A DNA stretch of 64,000 bases from Hyphomicrobiales bacterium (GCA_900469445.1 UBXM01000050.1:24187-88186); one strand, 5' to 3'; positions 36,977 through 47,268 are shown, counted from the first letter of the stretch. Numbers and translations are program-made. The notes: generated by a model not told the origin, from the sequence alone.

Positions 36977-37285
36977 ATGCACAGGAACAGATGCTGGGCA
37001 TTGGCGCTGGCTGTTTGCCTCATGTTGCCGATCTCGCCGGCTACGCCAGCTCATGCCGTGACGGTCAATATCCAGGTCGGATCCAACCTCAATTTCGGAC
37101 GCGCAATCACTTGCAGTCAAGGGCAGCAACTTATTCGAAACCGAGGTTTTCGTGACGTTCGAAGAGTGGACTGCAGAGGCAGGTTTTTCATCTATCATGC
37201 CCGACGCGGCAACAGCCGGTTCGAAATAGCGCTCAGTTCCAGAACCGGTCGGGTGGTCGATATGCGACGGATCGGCCGTCGCTAG
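36977..37285 (+). CDS. Small secreted protein, hypothetical
   Basis: A 102-residue exported protein. The start at 36977 follows GAGGGAG and gives a clear signal peptide, HRNRCWALALAVCLMLPI ending AHA. The mature part is basic, has two Cys (ITCSQGQQLI and VDCRGRFF), and ends GRVVDMRRIGRR. The GFRDVRRVDCRGRFF ... TGRVVDM pattern recalls small PepSY-like periplasmic proteins of Rhizobiales, but this is weak. Function unknown. Confidence 0.75.
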   Translation: MHRNRCWALALAVCLMLPISPATPAHAVTVNIQVGSNLNFGRAITCSQGQQLIRNRGFRDVRRVDCRGRFFIYHARRGNSRFEIALSSRTGRVVDMRRIGRR

Positions 37286-37295
37286 CGGGGTTTAT

Positions 37296-38324
37296 TTAAC
37301 TTGGCGGCCGGTCGGATCCACCGCATATTTCCGCAACCCAGCGCGTAGACGAAAACTGAAAAAGGAAGCTAAGGACCGCGATTGTAACGGGAACGCCGAT
37401 AAAGGCCCCGAAGATGCCCCAGAGGTACGACCAGAGGAATACCGAAAAGAGCACCAGGAACGGAGACATCGCGAGTGCGTAACCTGCGACCCGCGGCTCG
37501 ATATAGCTTCCGATAATGAACTGGATGACGTTAAGGCCGGAGAAGATAAGAACCGCGGCAATCGGTGATCCAAATTGGGCCAAGGCATACGCGCTCGGCA
37601 GAAGGGTCGCCACGAATGGCCCCATGAATGGGATATAGTTGAGCGCAAAGGCGATAACGCCCCACTCCGCCGCAAAATGAAGGCCGAATGCTGCCGAGAG
37701 TGCCCAGACCAATGCGCCGGTTGCGATGCTCATGATGGTGCGAACCAACATGTAGCGCCGCAACTTTGACGCCGTCTGGCAGGCCCCGGCGATTACAGCG
37801 CTGGCGTTTTTCGGGGAAAGCGCTTTCTGAATGTTCCTTGCTATGGATTCGACATCGAGAAGCCCAAGCAAGACATAGACGATCACAACAATCCAAAATG
37901 AGATTGTTGTATTGAGCCGCGCTGTGGCACCTTGCAGCATCCGGAGCATCCACCCGACATTGAAGTGTTCGGCCCACACACCGGCGACAATAATGCCATG
38001 TCCCTCCAGCCATTCGGTCAGTTGTCCATAGAGGAGCTGAAACCGGGCGCTATCGGCGACAACAGAGCGGCCGATCCGGCCAAAGCCCCAAGCCGTGATC
38101 GAAGTCAGGGTCAAGAAAACGCAAACAACGACGCCAAGAACAAGCGCAAGCGCCAATAACTGCGGAACGTAGCGCTGCAACATCTTTTGAAATGGCCACA
38201 CCAGCGCGATGATTAGAAGCGCGCAGGCCACTGGCGCGAACACGGCTTCTGCGATCTTCAGGGCAGAGACAAGCGCAATTATCGCGATGAGGAGTAATGG
38301 AGCGACCACCGATTGGTTATTCAT
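37296..38324 (-). CDS. AI-2E family transporter (PerM/YhhT-like)
   Basis: A 342-residue membrane protein with about seven or eight helices. It opens with a long hydrophobic block, has a soluble central part, and the C-terminal half carries ALNYIPFMGPFVATLLPSAY and IEPRVAGYALAMSPFLVLFS, hallmarks of the AI-2E/PerM family. Members export small molecules or act as Na+/H+ antiporters; substrate here unknown. It converges with the small secreted protein gene (10 bp gap). Confidence 0.9.
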   Translation of the reverse strand: MNNQSVVAPLLLIAIIALVSALKIAEAVFAPVACALLIIALVWPFQKMLQRYVPQLLALALVLGVVVCVFLTLTSITAWGFGRIGRSVVADSARFQLLYGQLTEWLEGHGIIVAGVWAEHFNVGWMLRMLQGATARLNTTISFWIVVIVYVLLGLLDVESIARNIQKALSPKNASAVIAGACQTASKLRRYMLVRTIMSIATGALVWALSAAFGLHFAAEWGVIAFALNYIPFMGPFVATLLPSAYALAQFGSPIAAVLIFSGLNVIQFIIGSYIEPRVAGYALAMSPFLVLFSVFLWSYLWGIFGAFIGVPVTIAVLSFLFQFSSTRWVAEICGGSDRPPS

Positions 38325-38589
38325 GCATATGATCTTTCCAGGGCATCATGCAGTCGTCTACCTCGCCGGATGACGCCAAGATGAAACCGCCAGAAAGCCA
38401 AGGCTTCATCGTTGATTACGAACGATCCATCATGCCGCTACACCAGCGGTTCAGGCCCCCGCAATACGGGGTCTGTGGCCGGTACAGGCAACAATCATCG
38501 CAAAGATTGCCGCAGCAACAAGTAGCCAATCATCCCAAAAACAGGCGCTCCGTCCTTAAGCGAGCCTCCGCTCAGCCCTGACAATCCCG

Positions 38590-40406
38590 CTAAATTGAAA
38601 GTGGCCAGATCAGAGGCACGATAACAACAGTCACGAACAGGTACCAAAGCATCAATGGTAGGCCGAGCTTCCAGTAGTCGCCAAACTGATAACCGGCCGG
38701 CCCCATCACCATCATGTTGGTCGCAGTCGCTATCGGCGTCATGAAGGATGCGGACCGGCGACACAAAGGCCAATCAGTATCGGCTGTGGCGCAACGTGCA
38801 TGCCTGCAGCTGCGGCCATCGCAATCGGAATAACCAGCATCGTAGTCGCCGTGTTGCTCATGATTTGCCCAAGGAATGCGGTAAGAACGAAGAGCCCTGC
38901 CATCAGTCCGATAGGGCCGGCGGAGCCGACTAACGATACGAGTTCGTCGGCCACGAATTTCGCCGTACCGGATTCGATCATCGCAGTGGAAATCGGCATC
39001 ATCGCACCAACCATGATCACGGTGGTCCAGTGTATGGCGCGATAGGACTGCTCAACAGTAATAACTCTGCAAATTACAAGCATGCAGGCACAAATCAGGC
39101 GTGCAACCGCGGGAGGCACGATATTGCTGGCCAGCATCAGCACGAGACCAAGCAGAGCCCCAACGGCGATCTTGGCTCCCGGCCCCATTGGAACGGCCTG
39201 CCTGCGCACGAGATCGGGGGAATCGACGACCAGCACATCTGGATCGCTCAGCCGCAGGTCGAGGGCTTCCCAACTCCCCTCCAGAAGAATGGTGTCGCCA
39301 ACCTTCAATTCGGCATTCGTATAGTCGATCTCATAGCCGCCCCGCTGGACGGCAAGGACCACCAGATCGCCGCTTTCGGTTGTCAGTCCCGGATATACCG
39401 AGCGGCCCACCAGGTTCGAGCGCGGAGGGACCATCACTTCCGCAAGCCCCGAACGGCGGTTGAAGGCCGCGGGTTTTGCTTCGGACGGGACATCCTCTCG
39501 AATGGCCAGATGGAGCCTGCCTGCGACTTCCGCGACGGCCTGCGTATCGCCGCGAACCAACAGATAATCATTGGGCATGATCGCCCGGTCGCGAACCGGC
39601 AGCTCGGATGCCGGGGCCTGAACCGCCAATAGCTTCAGCTCGCCGGAACCTCCAAGTTCAAGTATGCTCACCGGAACCCCGACGAGCGATGAGCTCTCGC
39701 GAATGCGGAGCCGGAACAAGCCATCTCGCAAGCCGTAATGTTCAACGAGGGTTTGCGCATGTTGGCTAAAATCGGCAGGAAGCCTCACACTGCTTCTATG
39801 CGGCAATAGGAATTTGCCAAATAACAGAACAACAAGGATGGTGCCCGCGAGCAAAGGCACGCCTGCAAAAGCAAATTCGACGAAACCGAATGGTTCAAAA
39901 CCTGCATCCTCAAGCGCCTCGGAAACGAGAAAGTTCTTGGGAGCGCCCGTTAGCAGAAGATTGGCCCCCGCATGGGCGCAAAAGGCCAAGGGCATGAGCA
40001 ATTGAGCTGGTGGCTGACCAAGCCGTGCGGAAGCCATGACGGCTACAGGCATCAACGCCGCCACGGCGCCGCTCCCGCTCAGTACCGATGTCAGGCACGC
40101 TACGGCGAGCATAAGGAGCAGCAGGAGCCTGGCACGACTGTTCTCTCCCGCCCATGCGATGAGAAACTGACTTGCCCAGGCTGTCACGCCAGTCCTTTCC
40201 AGCGCAGCGCTGACCACGAAAAGGCTGGCGATGAAGACAATCGCTCTATCGCCGAACCCCGCGAAGGCCTGCTCTAAAGTCACAAGACCCGCGGCCCACA
40301 AAGACAGCGCCGCGGCACAGGCCACAGCGATCACGGGCAGCCTGTTCCAAGCAAACAAGACGATAGTGGCCAGAACGATAAAACAGGTGCTTTGAATGGG
40401 TGTCAT
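38590..40406 (-). pseudogene. SLC13 family permease, frameshifted near its 3' end
   Basis: The first ~548 residues form an intact SLC13/DASS-type permease with hydrophobic blocks at both ends and two central RCK_C (TrkA_C)-like domains (ELKLLAVQAP, SGDLVVLAVQRGG). Close to the end the frame runs into GPHPS and a stop. One missing base around 38752-38758 would restore SASFMTPIATATNMMVMGP ... ending PLIWPLSI at the TAG 38592-38590. The total length of 1817 nt is one short of 606 codons, matching the 608-residue paralogue at 42723-44549. ATG 40406 (MTPIQST) aligns with the paralogue start. The last one or two helices are lost unless the base change is a sequencing error. Confidence 0.82.
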
Positions 40407-40601
40407 GCCTGACCCTGTCGGGTGTCTTGGTGCTGGATAAACGCAACGCGACCTTGCCCCATCGAGATGGGAACGAGACACTCGCGTTCATCAGATCTAC
40501 TCGACGGAACGGAGCGCGGCACGTCTCCGGTAACCTTAGATGCTCTGCCTCGTGGCGGGGTTTGACGGAACCCGAAAAGCAGCCGCCAAACCAGTCACTG
40601 T

Positions 40602-41120
40602 TCATGCGGACGCCGGCGCCACTTCGACTTCAGCCTGTGCGGCGGAAAGTGCCTTTCTCAACGCAGCCTCCTTCGTCTCATCGAAAGACGTCTGCAAAAG
40701 TTCCCCACCAACACCTTTCAAATCGGCAAGGACCTTGTCAGTGGTCATTTTGCGGACCAGCAGAAACAGCCCGGCTGTTCCAGGTTGCAACGCACTGGCG
40801 GCATCCCTCATGAACCGGTCGTTGATACCGACGTCACTCAGTTCGCCGCCGAGCGCCCCCGACGCCGCGCCTATCGCCGTTCCAACCAGCGGCATCAGGA
40901 AGATGGCGCCGATGAGCGTGCCCCACAGCGCGCCGGAGACTGCACCGCGGGCAGTCAGATTGACCAGCTGGTTTAATTTTATCTGCCCCTTGTCATCCTT
41001 TACCACGACCACGGCATCGCCTAGTTCGATGAGGTATTCCTGTTGCAAGGATAAAACCCTTTGCCTCACTTCCTCTGCCTTGGCTTCCGTTGGGAATGCG
41101 ATAAAAACCAAGTCGCTCAT
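40602..41120 (-). CDS. DUF1269 domain protein
   Basis: A 172-residue protein of the DUF1269 family: DLVFIAFPTEAKAEEVRQRV at the N-terminus, then a glycine-rich hydrophobic hairpin (GALWGTLIGAIFLMPLVGTA and IGAASGALGG) that may insert into the membrane. The end is acidic/Ala-rich. GGAGGAT at 8 nt fixes ATG 41120. Function is unknown; members are often stress-related and beside transporters. Located between two inverted SLC13 paralogues. Confidence 0.88.
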   Translation of the reverse strand: MSDLVFIAFPTEAKAEEVRQRVLSLQQEYLIELGDAVVVVKDDKGQIKLNQLVNLTARGAVSGALWGTLIGAIFLMPLVGTAIGAASGALGGELSDVGINDRFMRDAASALQPGTAGLFLLVRKMTTDKVLADLKGVGGELLQTSFDETKEAALRKALSAAQAEVEVAPASA

Positions 41121-41337
41121 CTTGATATCCTCCATCGAAAGACCCGTTTATCCGGACGCGGCATTCGTCTGCCGAAAACACGAAACGCAAACATGGCCGC
41201 CCTTGCATGGGCAGCCTCAAGCAGGCCAAAATCTACCAACTGAACGCGGGCCCCGGATGAGCGGCAAATCCCAACAATGCGCTATCCGTCCCGTTTTTCA
41301 GTGACAGATAGCGGTTGTCGCGTGACGACCGAGAAAA

Positions 41338-42471
41338 CTATGGTGCGTTTGCAGCCCGATCCAGAATGAGTATCGGCGCGGCCACCAAAAAGGTTGCCGC
41401 AGAGCCCAATGTATCGATGGCTGTTGTCCGGGACGCGTTCGCGTCGGTAACGACCTGACCTTGCAGCAAGCGATCTCCGATAAGTCGCACGGCCTCGGGA
41501 GTGGTGGCGTAAAGGGCGTGATTGATCCGATCCCCAGAGCTCAAGGCGCTTAAGTCCAGCACCGTGACGCCTGCAAGGTCGGAAAGCGCGCTTCGATAGG
41601 TTTCCTCCGTCGGATCAATGCCTCCAAGCCGTGTGCCCCCACGCGAAATGAAACGCGACAGCTGCAGCGCTCTATCGTTCGGCGCGACAAATATCGTGAT
41701 ATCGGGGCGACTGGCCCCAATATCCTCCACCTGTCGACGGAAAACCCCGATATCGAGGTCAGGAGACGCAAGAATGAGGCTGGAAATCTTGCTCGATATC
41801 CCCTGGCGCTTGAGCGCGACCTGTCGAAGCGCCTCAACCGCGAGCCACGCTCCCATGGAATGAGCCATCACGATCACCTCGTCGATGAACGGGCTGTCGA
41901 TTGCGGCCTCAAGAAGATTTGCGAGATCCGTTCGAGAATAGGATGCATTGTCGAAATCACGTTTATAGTCAAAGAATTGACCGCGCGATGGCCAGGAAAA
42001 CAAAACCGGGACCGCCCGTGCATCGGTATCGTGCACAAGCTGTGCGAAGCGAAATACCGCTTGATCGAATGTCGTGCTGTATCCGTGAACGAAAACAAAG
42101 GCACGGCGTTTGCGTGGGCCTTCGGCCCGGAATGCGGACGATATCTCGTGCCGATCAATGGGTGAGATGGCGGTAGCGACGAAATTTTTACGCGGATCAC
42201 CAGGCGACCGTCTTGGCAGTGGCAATGTGCCTGCGTTGCGCTTGCGCGGAACAGAAACAACAATTCGGCTGAAGGAGACCGACTGACCCCGATCGCCGCC
42301 ATAGAGGATGTCGGGATCGTCGACTGGCGCCCGCGTCGTCGCGGCAATGACACTAATCTGATCGGTCTCCGTAGCCGGCGCGACCACTCTCAGCAAACCC
42401 CGTTGCGGTGAACCACAGGCCACGAGGGATACTTGGACAATACAAAGCAAGATCAGGTGTAGCCAGCGCAT
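41338..42471 (-). CDS. DUF900 alpha/beta hydrolase lipoprotein
   Basis: A 377-residue exported hydrolase. The N-terminus RWLHLILLCIVQVSLVACG is a lipoprotein signal (lipobox LVAC). The DUF900 domain shows FVFVHGYSTTFDQAVFRFAQ, the nucleophile elbow AHSMGAW, ASPDLDIGVF and a later DRINHALY with the probable catalytic His. Such proteins are esterase-like; substrate unknown. It probably stands alone as a transcript; the divergent SLC13 gene starts about 250 bp away. Confidence 0.87.
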   Translation of the reverse strand: MRWLHLILLCIVQVSLVACGSPQRGLLRVVAPATETDQISVIAATTRAPVDDPDILYGGDRGQSVSFSRIVVSVPRKRNAGTLPLPRRSPGDPRKNFVATAISPIDRHEISSAFRAEGPRKRRAFVFVHGYSTTFDQAVFRFAQLVHDTDARAVPVLFSWPSRGQFFDYKRDFDNASYSRTDLANLLEAAIDSPFIDEVIVMAHSMGAWLAVEALRQVALKRQGISSKISSLILASPDLDIGVFRRQVEDIGASRPDITIFVAPNDRALQLSRFISRGGTRLGGIDPTEETYRSALSDLAGVTVLDLSALSSGDRINHALYATTPEAVRLIGDRLLQGQVVTDANASRTTAIDTLGSAATFLVAAPILILDRAANAP

Positions 42472-42722
42472 TTCCTGACCCCAGGTGTCACTGCATCGAT
42501 GCAACTTTTTCCACGGTCTGTCCCATCCTTGCCAACTGTTCCCAGGCTTTGGTCCCGGTCAAGCGTTTGGAGCGCTCAGCCGATTTATTCCCGTCACTTC
42601 GGGACAGATTGCGTAGTTTCGGGATTTTCGGCTCATGACTTATTTCACTTGCGGACTACTCTCGCTTTTTGACGTTCGTAAACGCCTTGACCGGATGCGG
42701 GTCAATCTGAAGGACGGCAAGC

Positions 42723-44549
42723 TTGACCCCGGCAATACTGATCACGAGCATCATCACCGTGGCGATTGTCCTTTTCGTCTGGAGCAAGGTGCCGGCAGTT
42801 GTGGTGGCGATTGCCGTCTGTCTATCATTGTGGGCCTCGGGACTTTTAAGCCTCAATCAATCGCTTGAAGGCTTCGGCGATCCGATCGTTGTCTTCATCG
42901 CAACGCTGTTCGTCGTCACGGCCGCGCTCGAAACCACTGGAGTGATTGCCTGGGCAGGGCAATGCCTCATTAACGGTGCTGGAGAAAGCAGCCGATCAAG
43001 GCTTCTTCTCCAGACGATGGGCTTCGTCGCCCTGCTTAGCGCCTTGATTGGCACCAGCGGCGCAGTGGCGGCTCTCCTGCCGGTCATGGTGGTTACCGCA
43101 GTCAGGCTAAAACGGAAATCATCACAGCTCCTGCAACCACTAGCGTTTACCGCCCATGCCGGATCAATGCTTGCATTGACCGGCTCACCGATAAATGTCC
43201 TCGTCTCCGACGCTGCAGTCGACGCGGGAGCCGCAGGTTTCGGCGCCTTTGAATTCGCTTTGGTCGGTTTGCCGCTGCTCGCCGGTAGTATGGCGATAAT
43301 CATTCTCTTCGGTGAGCGACTTCTCCCACAGCAAAACGGCTCGACTATTCCCGAGGATTTCAGTCGGCATGCCAGGACACTGGTCGAGCACTATGGGATT
43401 GATAACAACCTTCACCGCCTACGCGTCCGCGCTACGTCGCCATATCTGGCAAAACATCCATCCGCAATCAAACTGACGGATTACGCCGGGCTTGATCTGG
43501 TGGCGGTCCAGGAGGGCGATAGTGCCCAACCGATCCGCAGGCACATTGCGGAGCATGATCATATCCTTATGCGGGGTGATCGGGAGCTTCTCGCGAAATT
43601 TGCGACGGATTGGCACCTTGCGTTCCGAGAGCAAGAAGAAGACAGGGACGACTTGCTTTTCAATCATCAGTCGGGGTTGGCGGAAGTGGTAATTCCACCT
43701 CGATCGGGCCTGATCGGACAAAGCGTGTTCCCCGGAATGGTCACGCAGAGCGGCGACCTAATCGTTCTCGCGGTCCAGAGAGAAGGCAAGGCCATCGGAA
43801 CGCCCCTTGGCCAGGGAGACGGGTTTGCGACACCACTTGAAGCAGGCGACACGATGCTGTTGCAAGGAACCTGGAAGGCACTTGATGTTCGCCTCAACGA
43901 TCCGGACGTCTTGATCGTCAGTTCTCCCGAACTCGTACGCCGGCAGACCGTGGCGATGGGACCTGATGCCAAAAAGACGATCACGATTGTCATCGTGATG
44001 ATTGCCTTGCTTGCAACCGCTCTTGTACCTCCGGCGGTCGCCGGTATGCTTGCCGCTGGCGCAATTGTCCTTTCAGGAATTCTGACGGCGGAGCAGTCTT
44101 ACAGAGCGATCGGATGGACAACTATAATTCTCGTAGCAGCAATGAAACCGCTTGCCACTGCAATGTTGGAGACGGGCACGGCGCAGCTGATATCGGAGCA
44201 GCTCCTTGCGATCGTCGGCGAACGCAGCCCGACAATGCTTCTAGCCGGTCTGTTTTTGGTCACTGCCGCCATGGGGCAGTTCATAAGCAGTACGGCAGCG
44301 GCCCTTGTCATGATACCAATCGGAGTGGCTGGCGCAGCCGGGATGGGTATTTCGCCGCAACCAATCCTGATGAGCATCGCCATCGCATCTGCGGCCGCCT
44401 TCCTGACGCCAATCGCAGCGCCGGCGAATGCGATGATAATGGGGCCGGGCGGCTATAGCTTTGACGAATACTGGCGGCTGGGATTGCCGCTATTCGCGTG
44501 GTTTTTTGTAATCTCCGTTTTCGTCGTTCCGCGTATTTGGTCGTTCTAG
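42723..44549 (+). CDS. SLC13 family permease (intact copy)
   Basis: A 608-residue DASS/SLC13-type permease with two central RCK_C-like domains (GLDLVAVQEGDSAQP, SGDLIVLAVQREG) between hydrophobic halves. The transport signatures include FGDPIVVFIATLFVVTAALE and LTPIAAPANAMIMGPGG. TTG 42723 is the start: AAGGACG precedes it and the N-terminus TPAILITSIITVAIVLF aligns with that of the paralogue. The substrate is likely a dicarboxylate, sulfate or similar anion; not assignable. The amidohydrolase gene follows after 181 bp. Confidence 0.9.
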   Translation: MTPAILITSIITVAIVLFVWSKVPAVVVAIAVCLSLWASGLLSLNQSLEGFGDPIVVFIATLFVVTAALETTGVIAWAGQCLINGAGESSRSRLLLQTMGFVALLSALIGTSGAVAALLPVMVVTAVRLKRKSSQLLQPLAFTAHAGSMLALTGSPINVLVSDAAVDAGAAGFGAFEFALVGLPLLAGSMAIIILFGERLLPQQNGSTIPEDFSRHARTLVEHYGIDNNLHRLRVRATSPYLAKHPSAIKLTDYAGLDLVAVQEGDSAQPIRRHIAEHDHILMRGDRELLAKFATDWHLAFREQEEDRDDLLFNHQSGLAEVVIPPRSGLIGQSVFPGMVTQSGDLIVLAVQREGKAIGTPLGQGDGFATPLEAGDTMLLQGTWKALDVRLNDPDVLIVSSPELVRRQTVAMGPDAKKTITIVIVMIALLATALVPPAVAGMLAAGAIVLSGILTAEQSYRAIGWTTIILVAAMKPLATAMLETGTAQLISEQLLAIVGERSPTMLLAGLFLVTAAMGQFISSTAAALVMIPIGVAGAAGMGISPQPILMSIAIASAAAFLTPIAAPANAMIMGPGGYSFDEYWRLGLPLFAWFFVISVFVVPRIWSF

Positions 44550-44730
44550 AGTGATGGTCGAGAGTTTCTTGCGCGACCGGTGAGGGACCGAACGGATCAA
44601 GAAAAGAGCGGCACCGCCCAGCATCCGATACCGGATTGCGGGAATGGCGCCCTCTTCGAACGAGCTTGCCCGCTTAGCTTTAATGCCGATTTTTCCAGTT
44701 GCCATTCACCGAGATCAGGGAGGAAGCCCA

Positions 44731-46173
44731 ATGCTCCGGTTAGGAAACAAGTACAGCCACCTCGTCCACAATGTTGGCTGTGGCTGCCACAGTCCCGAGA
44801 TACAGAGAGCATCGCGGCGGCTGGAAGAGTTTTCCAGGCGTGGCGTGCTTTTCGGCATGGCAGCAACCGCCCTGACTGTCGCATTGCCGCCAGCTGAAGC
44901 CGCGACCGCTGCGGGCAGTCCGGCAAAAACACTTTTTAGCCATGCGCGTCTCTTCGATAGTGTCGCCGGCACGATCATCGACAATGCCCAAGTCCTGGTC
45001 GTTGACAACCTAATCGCGGAAATTGACCTTACCCAGGCACCGCCACCCCAGGACGCGACCGTTGTCGACTGCAGGAACGGCGTCATCATTCCGGGTCTGA
45101 TCGATGCGCATTGGCATACCATCTTCGCCGCCGTGCCGCTCAATCTACTGCTTGGCGCGGATTCCGGTATCGTGTTCGCAGCATCGACCGCGGAAGCCGG
45201 ACGTACACTGATGCGCGGCTTCACAACTGTGCGGGATCTGGGCGGCCCCGTCTTCTCTTTCAAGCAGGCAATCGACTCCGGCCTGATTCCAGGCCCTCGT
45301 ATCTTTCCGTCCGGGGCGATGATTACCACATCAGGCGGACACGGAGATTTACGACTGCCGAATGAAATCCCAAGGGAAGGCGGTCGGTTGAGCGGCAGCG
45401 AGCTTCTGGGCGGGGCTGCGATCGCCGATGGTATCGGCGAGCTTCAGCTTCGTATCCGCGAACAGCTTCTGCAGGGTGCATCCCAGATCAAGCTTGTCGG
45501 CGGTGGCGGCGTGTCATCGCCGCGTAGCCCTCTGGATATGATCACCTTCAGCGAGGAAGAGCTGCGAGCAGCCGTTGGTGTCGTCTCTGACTGGAACACC
45601 TATATTGCAGTCCATGCATACACCCCTGGCGCAGTGCAGCGCGCGCTGGCAGCCGGAGCGACCTGTATCGAACATGCTCACCTTGTCGATGAAGAAACGG
45701 CCATCATGCTTGCCGAGAAGGGTGCCTGGCTGAGCACCCAGCCCTTCTTGACCATGGCAGACGCGGCGTCGCAAAGCGGATCCGGCATAGAACGCGCGCA
45801 GCAGATTTTTGCGGGGACACCCAAAATCTATCAGTATGCACGCAAGCACGGAATTAAGACCGCCTGGGGTTCGGATGTGCTATTCTCACCGGAGCTAACT
45901 CCGCGTCAAAACATTATGCTGACCCACCTGAGCAACTGGTTCAGCAATGCCGAAGTCTTGCAGATGGCAACCTCCGGCAACGCACAGTTACTCGGCCTAT
46001 CCGGCCTGCGCACCCCTTATCCAGGCAAATTAGGGGTCATCGAAAAGGGCGCCCTGGCAGATCTCGTCGTCGTGAAGGGCAACCCGATCGAAAACCTCGC
46101 CTTGATCGAAAACCCGCAGGAGAGTTTCGCACTGATCATGAAGGACGGACGCGTGCATAAGAACCTGCTTTAA
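44731..46173 (+). CDS. Exported amidohydrolase (imidazolonepropionase-like)
   Basis: A 480-residue metal-dependent hydrolase. A twin-arginine signal occurs at about residue 32 (FSRRGVLFGMAATALTVAL), cleaved near AEA. Metal-site motifs: IDAHWHT (HxH), QIKLVGGGG with the bridging Lys, VHAYTPG, EHAHLVDEE and GSDVLF with the final Asp. Family members act on peptides, cyclic imides or lactone/carbamate bonds. GGGAGGAAG precedes the ATG. The 18-bp gap to the next hydrolase suggests an operon of two periplasmic hydrolases, possibly feeding the upstream permease (inference). Confidence 0.87.
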   Translation: MLRLGNKYSHLVHNVGCGCHSPEIQRASRRLEEFSRRGVLFGMAATALTVALPPAEAATAAGSPAKTLFSHARLFDSVAGTIIDNAQVLVVDNLIAEIDLTQAPPPQDATVVDCRNGVIIPGLIDAHWHTIFAAVPLNLLLGADSGIVFAASTAEAGRTLMRGFTTVRDLGGPVFSFKQAIDSGLIPGPRIFPSGAMITTSGGHGDLRLPNEIPREGGRLSGSELLGGAAIADGIGELQLRIREQLLQGASQIKLVGGGGVSSPRSPLDMITFSEEELRAAVGVVSDWNTYIAVHAYTPGAVQRALAAGATCIEHAHLVDEETAIMLAEKGAWLSTQPFLTMADAASQSGSGIERAQQIFAGTPKIYQYARKHGIKTAWGSDVLFSPELTPRQNIMLTHLSNWFSNAEVLQMATSGNAQLLGLSGLRTPYPGKLGVIEKGALADLVVVKGNPIENLALIENPQESFALIMKDGRVHKNLL

Positions 46174-46191
46174 GGGCTTCGGAGCACCCAT

Positions 46192-47037
46192 ATGCCTCGC
46201 CCTTTTCGTGAACCGTCGTCAAAGTGGGATCGTTTGAGCGCGCTCGCGGCTTCATGGCGTGGCTTGCAATCCATGCAACGGTCGGCATATCTGCTCGCCT
46301 CGATATCTTTTGCCGTCTTCGTAGCGCCTGCAACACCCCATGCACGCTCCGCCGAACAGGAATGCGTCATCCTTCTGCATGGGCTGGCTCGCGGCAGCGG
46401 CTCGTTGTGGCTGATCGAAAAAGCCCTCAGTCGGGACGGCTATCACGTCGTCAACGGCGAATACCCATCGACGACGGCAAAAGTTTCCCAGCTGGTGGAA
46501 TATACCGGGCGTGCAATCGAAGAATGCGGCCCGCGCACTATCCATTTCGTGACGCATTCTCTCGGAGGGATACTCGTTCGCTATTGGCTTGCTCACAAAC
46601 CGCGTCCGCCACGCCTTGGACGAGTGGTGATGCTTGGTCCGCCCAATCATGGCTCGGAGATTGTCGATGTGTTTGGCAAACTTTTGCCATTTGACTGGAT
46701 CAATGGTCCGGCCGGACAGGAACTTGGCACAGGCCCTGCCGCCCTGGCAAATGTCTTGCCTCTACCCGATTACCCGGTCGGTATCATAGCGGGAGATATT
46801 TCGGTCAACCCTATCTTCAATTCCGTGCTGCCAGGGCCAAATGACGGAAAGGTCACGGTCGATTCCACCAAGCTCGAAGGCGCTGCCGATCACATCACTG
46901 TCCATGCCACCCATACCTTCATGATGTATAATCCGGTTGTGGTCATGGAAGTGCTTAGCTTTCTTCGCCGTGGCTCATTTCAACACGACCTGTCATTCGT
47001 GACGGCTTCCCAAAAGCTTCTGCGGCTCCTGGAATGA
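46192..47037 (+). CDS. Exported alpha/beta fold hydrolase (lipase-like)
   Basis: A 281-residue hydrolase. GGAG at 7 nt supports ATG 46192; an ATG at 46273 would give a shorter, more usual signal peptide (QRSAYLLASISFAVFVAPA). The domain begins VILLHGLARGSGSLW (oxyanion region), has the nucleophile THSLGGILVRYW, and GPPNHGSEIVD. Catalytic His is probably in VHATHTFMM. Similar proteins are triacylglycerol-lipase/acetyltransferase-like. Next to the exported amidohydrolase by 18 bp, so probably the same periplasmic degradation function. Confidence 0.85.
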   Translation: MPRPFREPSSKWDRLSALAASWRGLQSMQRSAYLLASISFAVFVAPATPHARSAEQECVILLHGLARGSGSLWLIEKALSRDGYHVVNGEYPSTTAKVSQLVEYTGRAIEECGPRTIHFVTHSLGGILVRYWLAHKPRPPRLGRVVMLGPPNHGSEIVDVFGKLLPFDWINGPAGQELGTGPAALANVLPLPDYPVGIIAGDISVNPIFNSVLPGPNDGKVTVDSTKLEGAADHITVHATHTFMMYNPVVVMEVLSFLRRGSFQHDLSFVTASQKLLRLLE

Positions 47038-47268
47038 TAGAGGAACGCACTTCGTCCGGGCAAATCCAAAGCCTGAATGAAGGCTTTTGCTTTATCTTTG
47101 TGCAAATCTTCAATTGTATTTATCATTTTTGCGTGCAGTTTACCGTTGGGACACAATCAAGATTGTCGTCTCGAAATGAATAAGCTTCCTTCGGAGGGAG
47201 GAACGAGCAAAGCGCATATACCGACCAATTCATGTTTGTTTAGTCTCTTGAGTTCAAGGAGAAATATC

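Noticed and set aside
38739..38760. Programmed ribosomal frameshift in the SLC13 gene
   Set aside because: No slippery heptamer (X XXY YYZ) is present at GCCGGTCCGCATCC and the paralogue needs no frameshift, so a base loss or sequence error is simpler.
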